This document shows, piece by piece, positions 21,132-29,686 of a DNA stretch of 64,000 bases. The notes beneath the pieces were generated by a model. It was not told where the DNA came from and did no database searches. It saw nothing but the letters and a program-made list of their open reading frames with translations. The stretch is from Verrucomicrobiia bacterium DG1235 (GTDB lineage Bacteria; Verrucomicrobiota; Verrucomicrobiia; Opitutales; Opitutaceae). The position numbers and the translations under genes were made by a program. The DNA is taken from NCBI GenBank assembly GCA_000155695.1, contig DS990592.1, forward strand, positions 3,596,335 through 3,660,334, written 5' to 3'. Positions within the stretch are counted from its first letter, which is position 1. Each line of letters starts with the position of its first letter.

Positions 21132-21503
21132 ATGCCTTACCGAATTTCCTGGAAGCCTCACTACGTCATTTTCCAATACTACGGCTGCGTAACCTCTGAG
21201 GACATTATCGAGAGCAACAAGCAGGTCTACGGCGACCCTCGTTTCGACGACCTCCGATGGGAATTGGTGAACTTCGACCAAACCGAATCTGTAGCCTTTC
21301 GCCCGCAAGACATCCGCCTGATCGCCTTCATGGACAAAGCCGCCGCCCACAGCAACCCGCACATCACCATCGCATTCGTGGGCAAAACAGAAGTACTCGA
21401 CGAGGCGGTTAAGGCCTACGACTCGGCCGGAGCCCATCCCTCCTGGCAAACCGTCCACTTCGATTCCGAGGATGAGGCGATCAAGTACATCACGCAGAGC
21501 TAG
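21132..21503 (+). CDS. Small SpoIIAA/STAS-like protein
   Basis: A 123-residue soluble protein. Beta strands and helices alternate in an order reminiscent of the SpoIIAA-like (STAS-related) fold. A strand 'HYVIFQYYGCVTSEDIIESN' is followed by 'LVNFDQTESVAF', 'IAFMDKAAAHSNPHITIAFV' and 'WQTVHFDSEDEAIKYI'. No signal or membrane segment is present. Function is unknown; bacterial proteins of this shape are often annotated only as hypothetical. It lies 81 bases upstream of an MFS gene on the same strand. Confidence 0.7.
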   Translation: MPYRISWKPHYVIFQYYGCVTSEDIIESNKQVYGDPRFDDLRWELVNFDQTESVAFRPQDIRLIAFMDKAAAHSNPHITIAFVGKTEVLDEAVKAYDSAGAHPSWQTVHFDSEDEAIKYITQS

Positions 21504-21583
21504 GACTCGCTTTCTCAATTACGGCTCATCCGCCCAAGCCAACCATTGAAATTCGTAACGCCTCCTAGCACGCTCGAACCACT

Positions 21584-22912
21584 TTGGATTCCTCGAACAA
21601 CGCCTCAAACCAATCCCGCCTCAGCCAACTCTACGACCAGGTCAATGGCGAAGAGGAAACGCGGCTTTGCCTCGACATCCCCGACGCAGCCTGCCGACAC
21701 CTGCCGCGCAACTACTTCGCCTACCTGGCGGCGAACGTCCTCAGCAAGATAGCGGACGAGCTGAGCAGCGCTCGCCTCGTCCTACCCTGGCTCTTCTCCG
21801 CCATGGGAGCCCCTCTCGGCCTCATCGGCTACATCGTTCCCTTGCGCGAAGCTGGCGTGCTCATCCCGCAACTTGCCATCGCCGCCTACCTGCGACGACT
21901 CGCCCAGCGCAAATACGCTTGGCTCGCCGGAGCCGCCCTTTCTGGAATCGCCCTCCTCGCAGTCGGTATTCTCTCCCCAACCCTCGGAAAACAAGTGGCC
22001 GGCTATACCACGCTCGGACTCCTCCTAGTCTACAGCATGGGCCGCGGTGTTTGCTCAGTCGCCGCCAAAGACGTCATCGGAAAAACCGTATCCAAAAAAC
22101 GACGCGGCGCGCTCATGGGCTACAGCGCCGGGATCTCCAGCGCCGCAATACTCTGCATCGGCCTCGGCATCTCCTTCGCCCAAAACCAAGAAGCGAACAA
22201 CAAGCTCCCCTTCCTACTCATTCTCGCAGCCGGAGCCCTCTGGTTCGCTTCCCTCGCCTGCTTTCAAGCCATCAAAGAAGAAGCCGGATCCACAGAGGGC
22301 GGGCGCAGCGCCTGGGACGCCGTCTGGGAAAACCTAGCTTTGCTGAAAACCGATCCTGTATTCAGACACTACTTACTCGCCCGCGGCCTCCTGCTCAGCG
22401 TAGCCCTCGCCCCTCCCTTCTACGCATTGATGGCTCAGCAACGCAGCGAAAACGCCGGCGACCTTGGTTGGCTCATTATCGCCGGAGGCCTCGCCGGCAC
22501 TATCAGCGGCCCGTTCTGGGGTAAGGCAAGCGACCGATCCAGCCGCCTTACCATGGCCTTCGCAGCCCTCATGGCCGGTCTCCTCGGCATCGGCATCGGA
22601 GTCTTCGACCTTTTCTCAACCAGCGGCTGGACCAGCCAAAGCTGGATCTACGCAGCCCTCTTTTTCACCGTAAACCTCTTCTACGGAGGAGCGCGGCTAG
22701 GCCGGAAAGCCTATCTAGTCGATATGACAAGCGGGGACAAATCCGGCTACGTCGCCATCGGCAACACCTTGACCGGCATCGCTCTCCTCGTCCTCGGAAG
22801 CCTCGGATTCCTAGCCGACAGCATCGGACCTAGCGGAGCCATCGCCAGCCTCGGCGTCCTCTCTCTCATCGGCTCCCTCGTCTGCTGGAGGCTTAAGGAA
22901 GTCAGCGGCTAA
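21584..22912 (+). CDS. MFS permease
   Basis: A 442-residue protein with about 12 hydrophobic segments and the major facilitator signature loops ('KRRGALMGYSAG', 'GPFWGKASDRSSRLTM', 'GARLGRKAYLVDM'). A TTG start at 21584 is the best in-frame choice; it precedes an amphipathic 40-residue N-terminus. The substrate is not predictable. The 'PRNYFAYLAANVLSKIADEL' and 'AAKDVIGKTVSKKRRGALMG' regions are typical of MFS proteins annotated only at family level. Its last four bases overlap the end of a convergent gene for a haem-binding protein. Confidence 0.85.
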   Translation: MDSSNNASNQSRLSQLYDQVNGEEETRLCLDIPDAACRHLPRNYFAYLAANVLSKIADELSSARLVLPWLFSAMGAPLGLIGYIVPLREAGVLIPQLAIAAYLRRLAQRKYAWLAGAALSGIALLAVGILSPTLGKQVAGYTTLGLLLVYSMGRGVCSVAAKDVIGKTVSKKRRGALMGYSAGISSAAILCIGLGISFAQNQEANNKLPFLLILAAGALWFASLACFQAIKEEAGSTEGGRSAWDAVWENLALLKTDPVFRHYLLARGLLLSVALAPPFYALMAQQRSENAGDLGWLIIAGGLAGTISGPFWGKASDRSSRLTMAFAALMAGLLGIGIGVFDLFSTSGWTSQSWIYAALFFTVNLFYGGARLGRKAYLVDMTSGDKSGYVAIGNTLTGIALLVLGSLGFLADSIGPSGAIASLGVLSLIGSLVCWRLKEVSG

Positions 22913-23346
22913 GACTTGCCCTCCACGGAAGCCGCCCAAACGCGCAGCAACTCCATTTCCTCAGGGCTCACTTTCGCATCCCCATGCGTGATGAGATAAA
23001 CGGGCATTGGCATTTCGCCCTCCTCCGTCTCTTCGTAGATCTCCTCGATCAAATGGGCCTTGTCCTTGACCGCCGCCCAGTCCGAAAAATTCAGCTCCTC
23101 ACGCCCTTCCTCGACGTCGTGAGCCACCAGCAAGGAAAACGGCGCCACATAACTATACCACGGCCAAACCGTCTCGTTCGAGTGGCAGTCATAGCATGCC
23201 CGCCGCAACAGCGACTCCACCTCCGCCGGTCCCTCGAAATCCGCTACCACCGGCGGGTTCTCACGATCCACCGGCACGAACTGAATCGCGACCAACAATA
23301 CTAACAAGGAAACGCCAAAATACTTAAGGAGCTTTTTCACGATCAC
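22909..23346 (-). CDS. Haem-binding domain protein
   Basis: A 145-residue protein anchored by one N-terminal membrane helix ('LLKYFGVSLLVLLVAIQFVP'). It carries the Haem_bd domain: 'LLRRACYDCHSNETVWPWYS' supplies the CxxCH haem c site, followed by 'VAPFSLLVAHDVEEGREELN' and 'LIEEIYEETEEGEMPMPVYL'. These small cytochrome-c-like proteins face the periplasm and are thought to transfer electrons; no partner oxidase is adjacent. Length is normal for the family. Confidence 0.9.
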   Translation of the reverse strand: MIVKKLLKYFGVSLLVLLVAIQFVPVDRENPPVVADFEGPAEVESLLRRACYDCHSNETVWPWYSYVAPFSLLVAHDVEEGREELNFSDWAAVKDKAHLIEEIYEETEEGEMPMPVYLITHGDAKVSPEEMELLRVWAASVEGKS

Positions 23347-23514
23347 GAATCATGCCCCGCCCCGACAACAGACTCAATACATCAATCACCTTTCCCAAAT
23401 TATAAATCCGCGCCACTGGCCTCGTTCCCAAAACTAATCACTCCATCCCCGCAAACTAGATACGCACCCTAAAGTATCTAAAAATCAACGACACGCCACC
23501 TGCAGTGGATACCC

Positions 23515-23544
23515 ACAAAAAAGGCCTCCACAAACGTGGAGACC
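23515..23544 (-). terminator. Rho-independent terminator
   Basis: A 9-base stem (23523-23531 with 23536-23544, one mismatch) with a 4-base loop. A U-rich run follows in the minus-strand transcript. It lies just past the stop codon of the secreted protein gene at 23571. Confidence 0.75.
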
Positions 23545-23570
23545 CATGAAAGCGATTCCGTATCAACCCC

Positions 23571-24860
23571 TTACTCTTCGGGCTCTGACATGTTGTCTTC
23601 CATCACCTCCTCAGCTTCATCCTCCCAAGCTGCCGCTTGAGCTTCGGCTGATTTCTGCGCGGCAATGCCAGCTCCTACTCCCGCTCCTATGCCAGCAGGC
23701 AGAGCCATCAAAGCTCCCTTATAAGAAAATCCAGCGTAACCTTCGGTTATAAGAGCGTCTCCTTCGCGGAACGTGGCCGACGCGCTTGGCGCTAGAAAGC
23801 CCCCAAAAAGCGAGTTGACTGCATTGCTTATCAACGGAGCGAAGGGAGCGACTTCAGGATTGTTTTCAAGCATACCCAAAAGCTGATCCGGATCAAACCC
23901 GCTGCTGTACGCATAAAACGCTGCGCTCTCAGGCAGACGGCCCGCCACGCTCTTGAACTTTTCCGTATCCGCTAAACGAGAGGAAGCATTTCCAAAAGTA
24001 GACACCCATTCTGCATCCGTATAGAGGATCAAGCCGTCAGAGTCCGACGGCGCCTGCACAAACAATCCAAACGGAGCCCCCTGCATTAGCATAGATAAAT
24101 CCGCTACTCGACCTGATTCCGTCTCCATGAACTGAATACCCATCTGCGTCAACATGGGCTCGAGCTTCGGCAACAGCGAACCTGCCCCATGGAGCGATAC
24201 CCACACCTTCAAGTCAGGCATCTGAGGATTCGAAAAATCCTGACTCACGATGGCATCCATTCCGCCGGAAAGAGCGGTAATCACTTCGGAAGCCAGCAAC
24301 TCCGTTCCAGGTATAGGCTGCGAGAGTCCTTGCATTACCATGCCCTCGCCCATCGGGCCCATCACCTGACTTGCCAGAATTTGAATCGTGCTCGCCAGAG
24401 CGTTAAAATCGACCCGGCCGGACATTACCGTCGTCGCGTCTGCGGGAGCGAGTAGAGCCGATCGAAACGGGATCGTATCCAGTCCATACATACCCATCAA
24501 GCCAGTCGGATCACCTTCCAGAAGCGTTACAGAACGATTACGAAAAAGCCCCTCATCAACCTCAGTCGCACTCATACCGAGCGAGCGAATCGATCCAAAC
24601 CCTAGCGTTTCAAACATCGAGGGAAAATCGAGAGGAAATGGAGGCACGTCCGGATTCGACTCAGCGAACTGTTGATAGATCACATTGAGCTTCTCGCCAA
24701 TCTCCTGACCGTCGCCATCAAAATCCATGTAGCCGACGAGGGTGCCGTCTAGGTCTAAGTGCTCAGCCATTTCCTGAAAAGAACCGGCCGAAAGCGAAAT
24801 TGAGGAGGCGCCGAGAGCCAATGCGGCCGCCGACAGTTTCAATAAGGTATTAGATTTCAT
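23571..24860 (-). CDS. Secreted protein of unknown function
   Basis: A 429-residue exported protein. The signal peptide is residues 1-25 ('LSAAALALGASSISLSAG'). The body alternates helices and strands with a repeated layout ('DTIPFRSALLAPADATTVMS', 'LPESAAFYAYSSGFDPDQLL'), loosely resembling DUF3352-type periplasmic proteins. It ends in a Gly/Ala-rich hydrophobic stretch ('ALPAGIGAGVGAGIAAQKSA') and a very acidic tail. The hydrophobic stretch could be a C-terminal membrane anchor. Function unknown. A terminator lies directly downstream, so it is probably a single-gene unit. Confidence 0.75.
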   Translation of the reverse strand: MKSNTLLKLSAAALALGASSISLSAGSFQEMAEHLDLDGTLVGYMDFDGDGQEIGEKLNVIYQQFAESNPDVPPFPLDFPSMFETLGFGSIRSLGMSATEVDEGLFRNRSVTLLEGDPTGLMGMYGLDTIPFRSALLAPADATTVMSGRVDFNALASTIQILASQVMGPMGEGMVMQGLSQPIPGTELLASEVITALSGGMDAIVSQDFSNPQMPDLKVWVSLHGAGSLLPKLEPMLTQMGIQFMETESGRVADLSMLMQGAPFGLFVQAPSDSDGLILYTDAEWVSTFGNASSRLADTEKFKSVAGRLPESAAFYAYSSGFDPDQLLGMLENNPEVAPFAPLISNAVNSLFGGFLAPSASATFREGDALITEGYAGFSYKGALMALPAGIGAGVGAGIAAQKSAEAQAAAWEDEAEEVMEDNMSEPEE

Positions 24861-25003
24861 CTGCTCAAGTTGTACACATTGATGGGAAAAGCGTTACATC
24901 TAATCATAAACTAGATTCCCAGCTTCAATCCAAGACCTTATCTAAATCTTGGGGACTGACAATCGAACAAATCAGGTATCGATAAAGCCGCCAACCGCAG
25001 CGC

Positions 25004-25045
25004 CCAAAAAAGAAGCCGCTGCCCTCTTCGCAGTAGGCAGCGGCT
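25004..25045 (-). terminator. Rho-independent terminator of the porin-like gene
   Basis: A perfect 10-base stem (25014-25023 with 25036-25045) with a 12-base loop. In the minus-strand transcript the stem is followed by a run of six U. It lies about 60 bases past the outer-membrane protein gene. Confidence 0.85.
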
Positions 25046-25104
25046 AATCGTGTGTCTAACCCAATGAAAATTGGCTGGGAACCAGAGTCCCGAAATGCGT
25101 CCTT

Positions 25105-25887
25105 CTAGAAGCTGAAGTTAAGTTTCAAACTCAGGGGCACGTACGCCAGATCTCCCTCGTCGTTCAGCGCTCCGAGTCCGAGCACATCGAGCACGCTATC
25201 GTTGTCATCCAGAGATCCTTGCGTGTAATATCCAGTCTCGAAACTGATGGTCGTCGAATCGGACATGCGGTAGTCGAGACCCAAACCTACACCCAAGCCA
25301 AAGATCGAGCCGCCGTCATAAAAGGCCGCGTTGGTCAGAGCTCCCTGGTACGGATCGACGAACGTCACTCCTGGAACCGAAAAAGACGCCGTGATGTCGT
25401 CCACATCCTTCACCGCGAGCTGAGCCGAGACATAGGGCTGCCAATCACTCTCGTTCACGAAATGGTAGCGAACGCCTCCGTAGATACTGAGATCATCGTA
25501 GTCGCTGAAACGACCGTTCAACGGCAGATCCGCGCCAACCGTGCCAACCCTCAAAATCCCCTCGTCAGACTGCATCTGACTCAAGCCAAAAAAGTAGGAG
25601 AGGTTTTCGTTCTTCTGGTAGGTGGCCTCCAAAGCGACCTCCATGAAGCTGCCGTAGACATCGTCGAAGCTCTTCGCATCCACGTCTACCGGTAGGCTAC
25701 CCGGGGCCAGGTCCAAAAGAACCGAACCATCGAAATCAGGCCCGCGATGCACATCACCGCTTACCGCGTTGATCGTACTTCCCTTGATTGAAAACGACCA
25801 TTCGCCCGCTGCTTGCAGCGTCACGGCGCCCGAGAGCAGAAGTGCCGAAGAAAACAACAATAGACTTTTTGAACTAGTTTTGAACAT
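25105..25887 (-). CDS. Small outer-membrane beta-barrel protein
   Basis: A 260-residue protein starting at the ATG at 25887, chosen because it begins a clean signal peptide ('LLLFSSALLLSGAVTLQAAG'); the open frame extends 47 codons further without that property. The body shows amphipathic strands with turns rich in Asp and Gly ('YGGVRYHFVNESDWQPYVSA', 'FGLGVGLGLDYRMSDSTTIS') and ends 'PLSLKLNFSF', with the terminal Phe recognised by the barrel assembly machinery. About eight strands are expected, similar to OmpW/OmpX-like porin families. The ligand is unknown. Confidence 0.8.
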   Translation of the reverse strand: MFKTSSKSLLLFSSALLLSGAVTLQAAGEWSFSIKGSTINAVSGDVHRGPDFDGSVLLDLAPGSLPVDVDAKSFDDVYGSFMEVALEATYQKNENLSYFFGLSQMQSDEGILRVGTVGADLPLNGRFSDYDDLSIYGGVRYHFVNESDWQPYVSAQLAVKDVDDITASFSVPGVTFVDPYQGALTNAAFYDGGSIFGLGVGLGLDYRMSDSTTISFETGYYTQGSLDDNDSVLDVLGLGALNDEGDLAYVPLSLKLNFSF

Positions 25888-26174
25888 GATTAATGAGGTT
25901 TTAGATTGATAATGTCGGTTAATGTTTTTGATAAGTTCAACTGAACCACCAATGGATACGACATCATCCCCCACATGAATGCGCTTTGGATGTGCAACTT
26001 TTTGAAAAAACTCCGTCAGTCTCGACAAAATGTCACCTTGCTCGGCCTACTCCGGGGCGCTCCCTTCCGCCGCCGCTCCCGTGCCGCCAGAAAATATCTC
26101 GCATCTCTGGAGAATCACTCCAACCCAGCTCGCTAGGCTAGCCTGGCACCAACCCAAATCTATCCAAAAACGAG

Positions 26175-26834
26175 TTACTGTTCAGCTTCAGTTAACATGG
26201 AATCCGCCAGCTCGCTAAACGTCATGAAAACGCAGCCCTGCTCCTTGAGCGTCTTCAAGATGCTCGGGAGCCGCTCCACCGTTTCCTCCCGCCACTCGTG
26301 GAATAAAATCACCGCTCCGTCTGTCACACCTTTGGTCGCCAGACGTTCGATCTCATCAGCGCTCACCGAGTTGTCATAATCCTTCGAAACCACGATCGAG
26401 CTCGGCTCGTAAAGCGTCACGCCCGCAGCAGCCGTTGCTTCGCGTACCCTGTCGGTAATTTTCAAATACGGAGGCCAATACCAACGCGGTCCCTCGCCCA
26501 ACACTTCCGTCATCATGCGCTGAGCCCCGCCGATTTCCTTCTCTAGCTCCGCATCGCTCAAAGACTCCACGTCGCGATGCAAGAACGAGTGATTCACAAT
26601 CTCATGCCCCCTCGCCCGCGTCGCCAAAGTCGTCGACACATGCTGCTGCATCGTGTTCGCCACTTGAGCAAAACTCACTCGTACGCCAGCCTCCTCCAAA
26701 ATCGCCAGCAACTTCACCGCCTGCTCCGGTGTCGGCCCATCGTCAAAGACCAGAGCCACCCGCTTCGGCTCAGTACCCCAAGCCAAAACACAAAGAAACA
26801 CCGAACATACAATCGAGAAGACAGAACGAAACAT
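26175..26834 (-). CDS. Secreted polysaccharide deacetylase (CE4)
   Basis: A 219-residue exported NodB-homology enzyme. ATG 26834 opens a signal peptide ('VFSIVCSVFLCVLAWG'); an ATG 30 bases upstream adds a poor N-terminus. Motif 1 is 'VALVFDDGPTPE' (catalytic Asp pair), motif 2 is 'EIVNHSFLHRD' (metal His residues), motif 3 is 'YWPPYLKI', and motif 5 is 'GAVILFHEW'. It deacetylates N- or O-acetylated polysaccharide such as peptidoglycan or chitin-like glycans in the envelope. The usual Thr/Phe of motif 1 surroundings is replaced by 'FAQVANTM'. The Arg usual in motif 3 is absent, so activity should not be assumed. Confidence 0.85.
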   Translation of the reverse strand: MFRSVFSIVCSVFLCVLAWGTEPKRVALVFDDGPTPEQAVKLLAILEEAGVRVSFAQVANTMQQHVSTTLATRARGHEIVNHSFLHRDVESLSDAELEKEIGGAQRMMTEVLGEGPRWYWPPYLKITDRVREATAAAGVTLYEPSSIVVSKDYDNSVSADEIERLATKGVTDGAVILFHEWREETVERLPSILKTLKEQGCVFMTFSELADSMLTEAEQ

Positions 26835-26864
26835 GCCCCAAAAATCAACTATCCCATCCCACAA

Positions 26865-27240
26865 ATCAAGTCACCCACACGACCCCTTGCTCTCACCATA
26901 GACCCAGTCCGTTCAAAATCTTTCAAGGTGACCTGCTCCCCGTAAGCAGTGCCATTTGAGTTGAGAGTCTTCCCATGATCAACATGAAAGGAAGACCATA
27001 TGAGGCCACGGAAAAGAGATTCACTACTACAAAAACGGTCAGAAACGACATGAAGTCATTTTTGAAGAAGGAGAGTCAAAACCCGATTGAAAATCTTGGT
27101 TTCCAGACGGAAAATTGATGAGCTTAGAAGACCAGAAGCAATTAACCGAAATCTATATAAGATATAGCTAACCACCCATTATTCACAGCTTCGGACCCTG
27201 CCCGACCTTGGTCACGAGAACTCCGCATTCTACAACTATA
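26865..27240. other. Gap containing a decayed gene
   Basis: This 376-base stretch holds no intact gene. Its middle (27004-27171) contains the YwqK/MORN remnant listed separately. The rest shows no recognisable signal. Composition is AT-richer than the flanking chromosome. Confidence 0.5.
27004..27171 (+). pseudogene. Remnant of a YwqK-like MORN-repeat protein
   Basis: Reading the frame that starts at 27004 gives 'GHGKEIHYYKNGQKRHEVIF', then 'EEGESKP', a stop codon (TGA) where the repeat expects Trp, and then 'KSWFPDGKLMS' up to a TAA at 27169. 'YYKNGQKR...' and 'WFPDGKL' are the paired half-repeats of YwqK/MORN_2 proteins, which sit beside toxin genes in other bacteria. A second stop directly precedes the segment and there is no start codon. 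This is therefore a decayed fragment of a larger repeat protein. No toxin fragment was recognised next to it. Confidence 0.55.
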
Positions 27241-27783
27241 ATGAAATTGCAACTCGATCATATAGCGATTCTCTCAAACTCCCTCTCAAAAACAGAAGCA
27301 ACACTCCCTGCGGAATTAAAACGTCATGAAATTGAAACATTTTCATCCGAAGGAACCAAAGAGCAGTATCTTGAATTAATACCAAATAAACCTCCTTACC
27401 TGCTTCTTCTCGAATCCATTGGCAATGGACCATATCAAAGAACACTAGAAAAAAGAGGAGCGGGACTCCACCACTTTGGGTTTTGTACAGATGACCTCGA
27501 AGCAAGTGTCACCTACTTCCACCGACACGGCCTTCTTCTACATCCGATATCTTTAGAAACATTAAAGCGTGACACCATCTGGCTGTGTCGCCCTGGAATA
27601 CCATTTCTGTTAGAACTGAACAAAACAGATCAATCTATTGAGAATACTGATTTTGTAATCAAAGCGTCTATTCCAACACTAACCGAAAGAATCCTATGGG
27701 TACCCGGATTGGAGCTAATTGAATCAGAAAAACCAGAGATCTGTCTGGAAATCGGATCGTCGCTATATACGATTAACACTTAA
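27241..27783 (+). CDS. VOC-superfamily (glyoxalase-like) protein
   Basis: A 180-residue protein starting at ATG 27241 ('MKLQLDHIAILSNSLSKTEA'), the usual start of methylmalonyl-CoA epimerase-like VOC proteins; a TTG 33 bases upstream is less likely. It has 'LDHIAI' (first metal His), 'LLLLESI' and 'GAGLHHFGFCTDDLEASVTY' (second His), then a shorter second module ending 'CLEIGSSLYTINT'. The fold binds a divalent metal; the reaction cannot be named. The gene is clearly AT-richer and uses more A/T-ending codons than its neighbours, suggesting a recent arrival. It has no obvious operon partner. Confidence 0.75.
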   Translation: MKLQLDHIAILSNSLSKTEATLPAELKRHEIETFSSEGTKEQYLELIPNKPPYLLLLESIGNGPYQRTLEKRGAGLHHFGFCTDDLEASVTYFHRHGLLLHPISLETLKRDTIWLCRPGIPFLLELNKTDQSIENTDFVIKASIPTLTERILWVPGLELIESEKPEICLEIGSSLYTINT

Positions 27784-27889
27784 CAGGACAGGACGAATCG
27801 TACTATCCTGAAGGCTGCACGCTTTCTTACGTATGAAAATCGTCCTTTGCCCAAGAAATCAACAATCCAACTAAAACACACAAAGCTAT

Positions 27890-28126
27890 ATGAAAAAAAT
27901 GACCTGCAGACAACTCGGCGGAGCGTGCGATCATGTGTTCGAAGTAAGCACATTCGAAGAGCTAGCCGAAAAGAGTAAAATGCACGGGATGGAGATGCTC
28001 CAAAAAGGAGACGCTCCACATCTTCAGGCAATGAAAAAAATGACAGGCCTGATGGAGTCTCCGCAAAAGATGCAGGAATGGATGGAAGAACGGAGGAAAG
28101 AATTTGAAGCCCTACCCGATGAGTAA
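27890..28126 (+). CDS. DUF1059 small protein
   Basis: A 78-residue soluble protein matching the DUF1059 family: 'MTCRQLGGACDHVF' at the start (two Cys in C-x6-C), 'EELAEKSKMHGMEMLQKGD' in the middle, and a Met/Lys-rich helix at the end. The family is small and often predicted to bind metal, but its function is unknown. The body after residue 55 is a charged amphipathic helix ('KMQEWMEERRKEFEALPDE'). It is convergent with creC, 58 bases away. Confidence 0.85.
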   Translation: MKKMTCRQLGGACDHVFEVSTFEELAEKSKMHGMEMLQKGDAPHLQAMKKMTGLMESPQKMQEWMEERRKEFEALPDE

Positions 28127-28159
28127 AAGACCCTCATAAGATGATTCGAAAGAGAGGTC

Positions 28160-28183
28160 AGCTTTTCTCCTGGGAAAGAAGCT
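28160..28183. terminator. Possible terminator hairpin between convergent genes
   Basis: An imperfect 11-base stem (28160-28170 with 28173-28183; one G-T pair and one mismatch) abuts the creC stop codon. No strong U-tract follows on either strand, so this is weak. Confidence 0.3.
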
Positions 28184-29686
28184 TTAGACCAAGAAGCACA
28201 GCCGCGCTCTGACCCCGCCAGTCTCTAGATTTTCCACAAGTAATTGCCCATCGTGCAAAAGCATGATTTCTCTTACGAAACTCAGTCCTACTCCGCTGCT
28301 CTTCTCTCCAGATTTCGGTCGAACCAGAGAATAAAACCGCTCAGTAACCTTGCTCAACGCGTAGTCCGGAATTCCGGGTCCTTGATCTTCCACTACAAAT
28401 TCACAGCGTGTCCCACGACCTTGTACGATAATTCGAATACAACTGCCCGCTGGCGAAAAATCGATCGCGTTCTGCAAAACATTTCCCATGGCCTGCCGAA
28501 CAAGAAATCGCTCTCCCCGTATTTCTGTCTTTCCCTCAACTATCAACCGATACTCCAATCCCTCCTGAGCAAGTCGCGATTCATGAGCCTCCAACACATC
28601 ACTCGCTAACAGCTCCAAATCGATTGTCTCCACCTTCTCCAAGCCGCGACGGGATTCAACGGAGGCCAGCTCCAACATTCGGTCCACGATACGCTGCAAA
28701 CGATCCGACTCTCGACGCACATTCATAAGAAATTTCACACGCTCCGCATCCTCCATTTCACCCTCCAGCAATTCCGCAGCTCCACTGATACCTGAAATCG
28801 GCGACTTCAATTGATGAGTAAGGCTCTGCACGTAGCTCTCTACATACTGCTTACCTTCAAGGGCGTGACGCATCTCCTCAAAGGCTCGCCCCAACTCATT
28901 TGCCTCGATCCCAAACAGCCTCGGATACTCAGCTTTCTTCCCATCGCGTAAATCATTAGCGTACGCAATAAGTCGTTTGATCGGCTGAGTCAGCCACACA
29001 GACAACAGCGCGCCTAGCAACAAAACCGCTACGCCCGCAGCCACGATATAGTACTCGAAGCGGCTTTCAGCCCTCGCAATCAACTCGTTTACGTAAGAAG
29101 TCGGCTTTCCAACCGTCACCACTCCTTGGATACTTCCGTTTATTCGCACAGGAGCCGCCACGTACAACACCAAAGCATTCTTCCCGTTACGCTCAGTCCA
29201 GCTAGCCCGCGCTCCAAACTCGCCTCTCAAAGTCAGCAGCACATCCCTCCAGCGCGAAAAGTCCATTCCCCGATTTTCTCGATTCGATGAGTCAAATAAT
29301 ACCGTACCGGTCGCATCCGTTAGATAGATCTCCAAATCCACCGAATCTTTCCGCAGAGAATAGATCTTCGCATCGAATCGACGCTCATAAGCCCGCTCGA
29401 ATATCTGCTCAATCGTATCGGCTGAAAACCCACTCTTCTCCGCAGAGTGCTCTAGCAGGGCTGCGAGTATATTCGCCGTGTCGACTAGCGACTCCTCCAT
29501 CGACTCCAAATAGCGGGGTTGAATCTCTTGCGTCAAAGTCGACATTATCGCATAAAATCCACCGCCCACTACAAGGAGGTAGACCAGCAAAATGCTCGCC
29601 CGAATAGAGATCAAACGCTTCGGGATTCGGAGCCACCTCGGACCGCGCAAGTCCGGATTAGTCAAGATCTCCCAAAGCGATTTCAT
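28184..29686 (-). CDS. creC: CreC-like sensor histidine kinase
   Basis: A 500-residue membrane kinase that resembles E. coli CreC along its length. It has an N-terminal helix ('ISIRASILLVYLLVVGGGFY') and a periplasmic sensor with 'DLEIYLTDATGTVLFDSSNR' and 'VLYVAAPVRINGSIQGVVTV'. A second helix, HAMP, HisKA with 'SLTHQLKSPISGISGAAELL' (His291) and an HATPase ending 'YSLVRPKSGEKSSGVGLSFV' follow. CreC phosphorylates CreB in response to envelope or carbon-source cues. The N-terminal 25 residues before the first helix are longer than in E. coli. Its start codon directly follows the creB stop codon. The creD gene usually linked to this pair is absent. Confidence 0.88.
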   Translation of the reverse strand: MKSLWEILTNPDLRGPRWLRIPKRLISIRASILLVYLLVVGGGFYAIMSTLTQEIQPRYLESMEESLVDTANILAALLEHSAEKSGFSADTIEQIFERAYERRFDAKIYSLRKDSVDLEIYLTDATGTVLFDSSNRENRGMDFSRWRDVLLTLRGEFGARASWTERNGKNALVLYVAAPVRINGSIQGVVTVGKPTSYVNELIARAESRFEYYIVAAGVAVLLLGALLSVWLTQPIKRLIAYANDLRDGKKAEYPRLFGIEANELGRAFEEMRHALEGKQYVESYVQSLTHQLKSPISGISGAAELLEGEMEDAERVKFLMNVRRESDRLQRIVDRMLELASVESRRGLEKVETIDLELLASDVLEAHESRLAQEGLEYRLIVEGKTEIRGERFLVRQAMGNVLQNAIDFSPAGSCIRIIVQGRGTRCEFVVEDQGPGIPDYALSKVTERFYSLVRPKSGEKSSGVGLSFVREIMLLHDGQLLVENLETGGVRARLCFLV

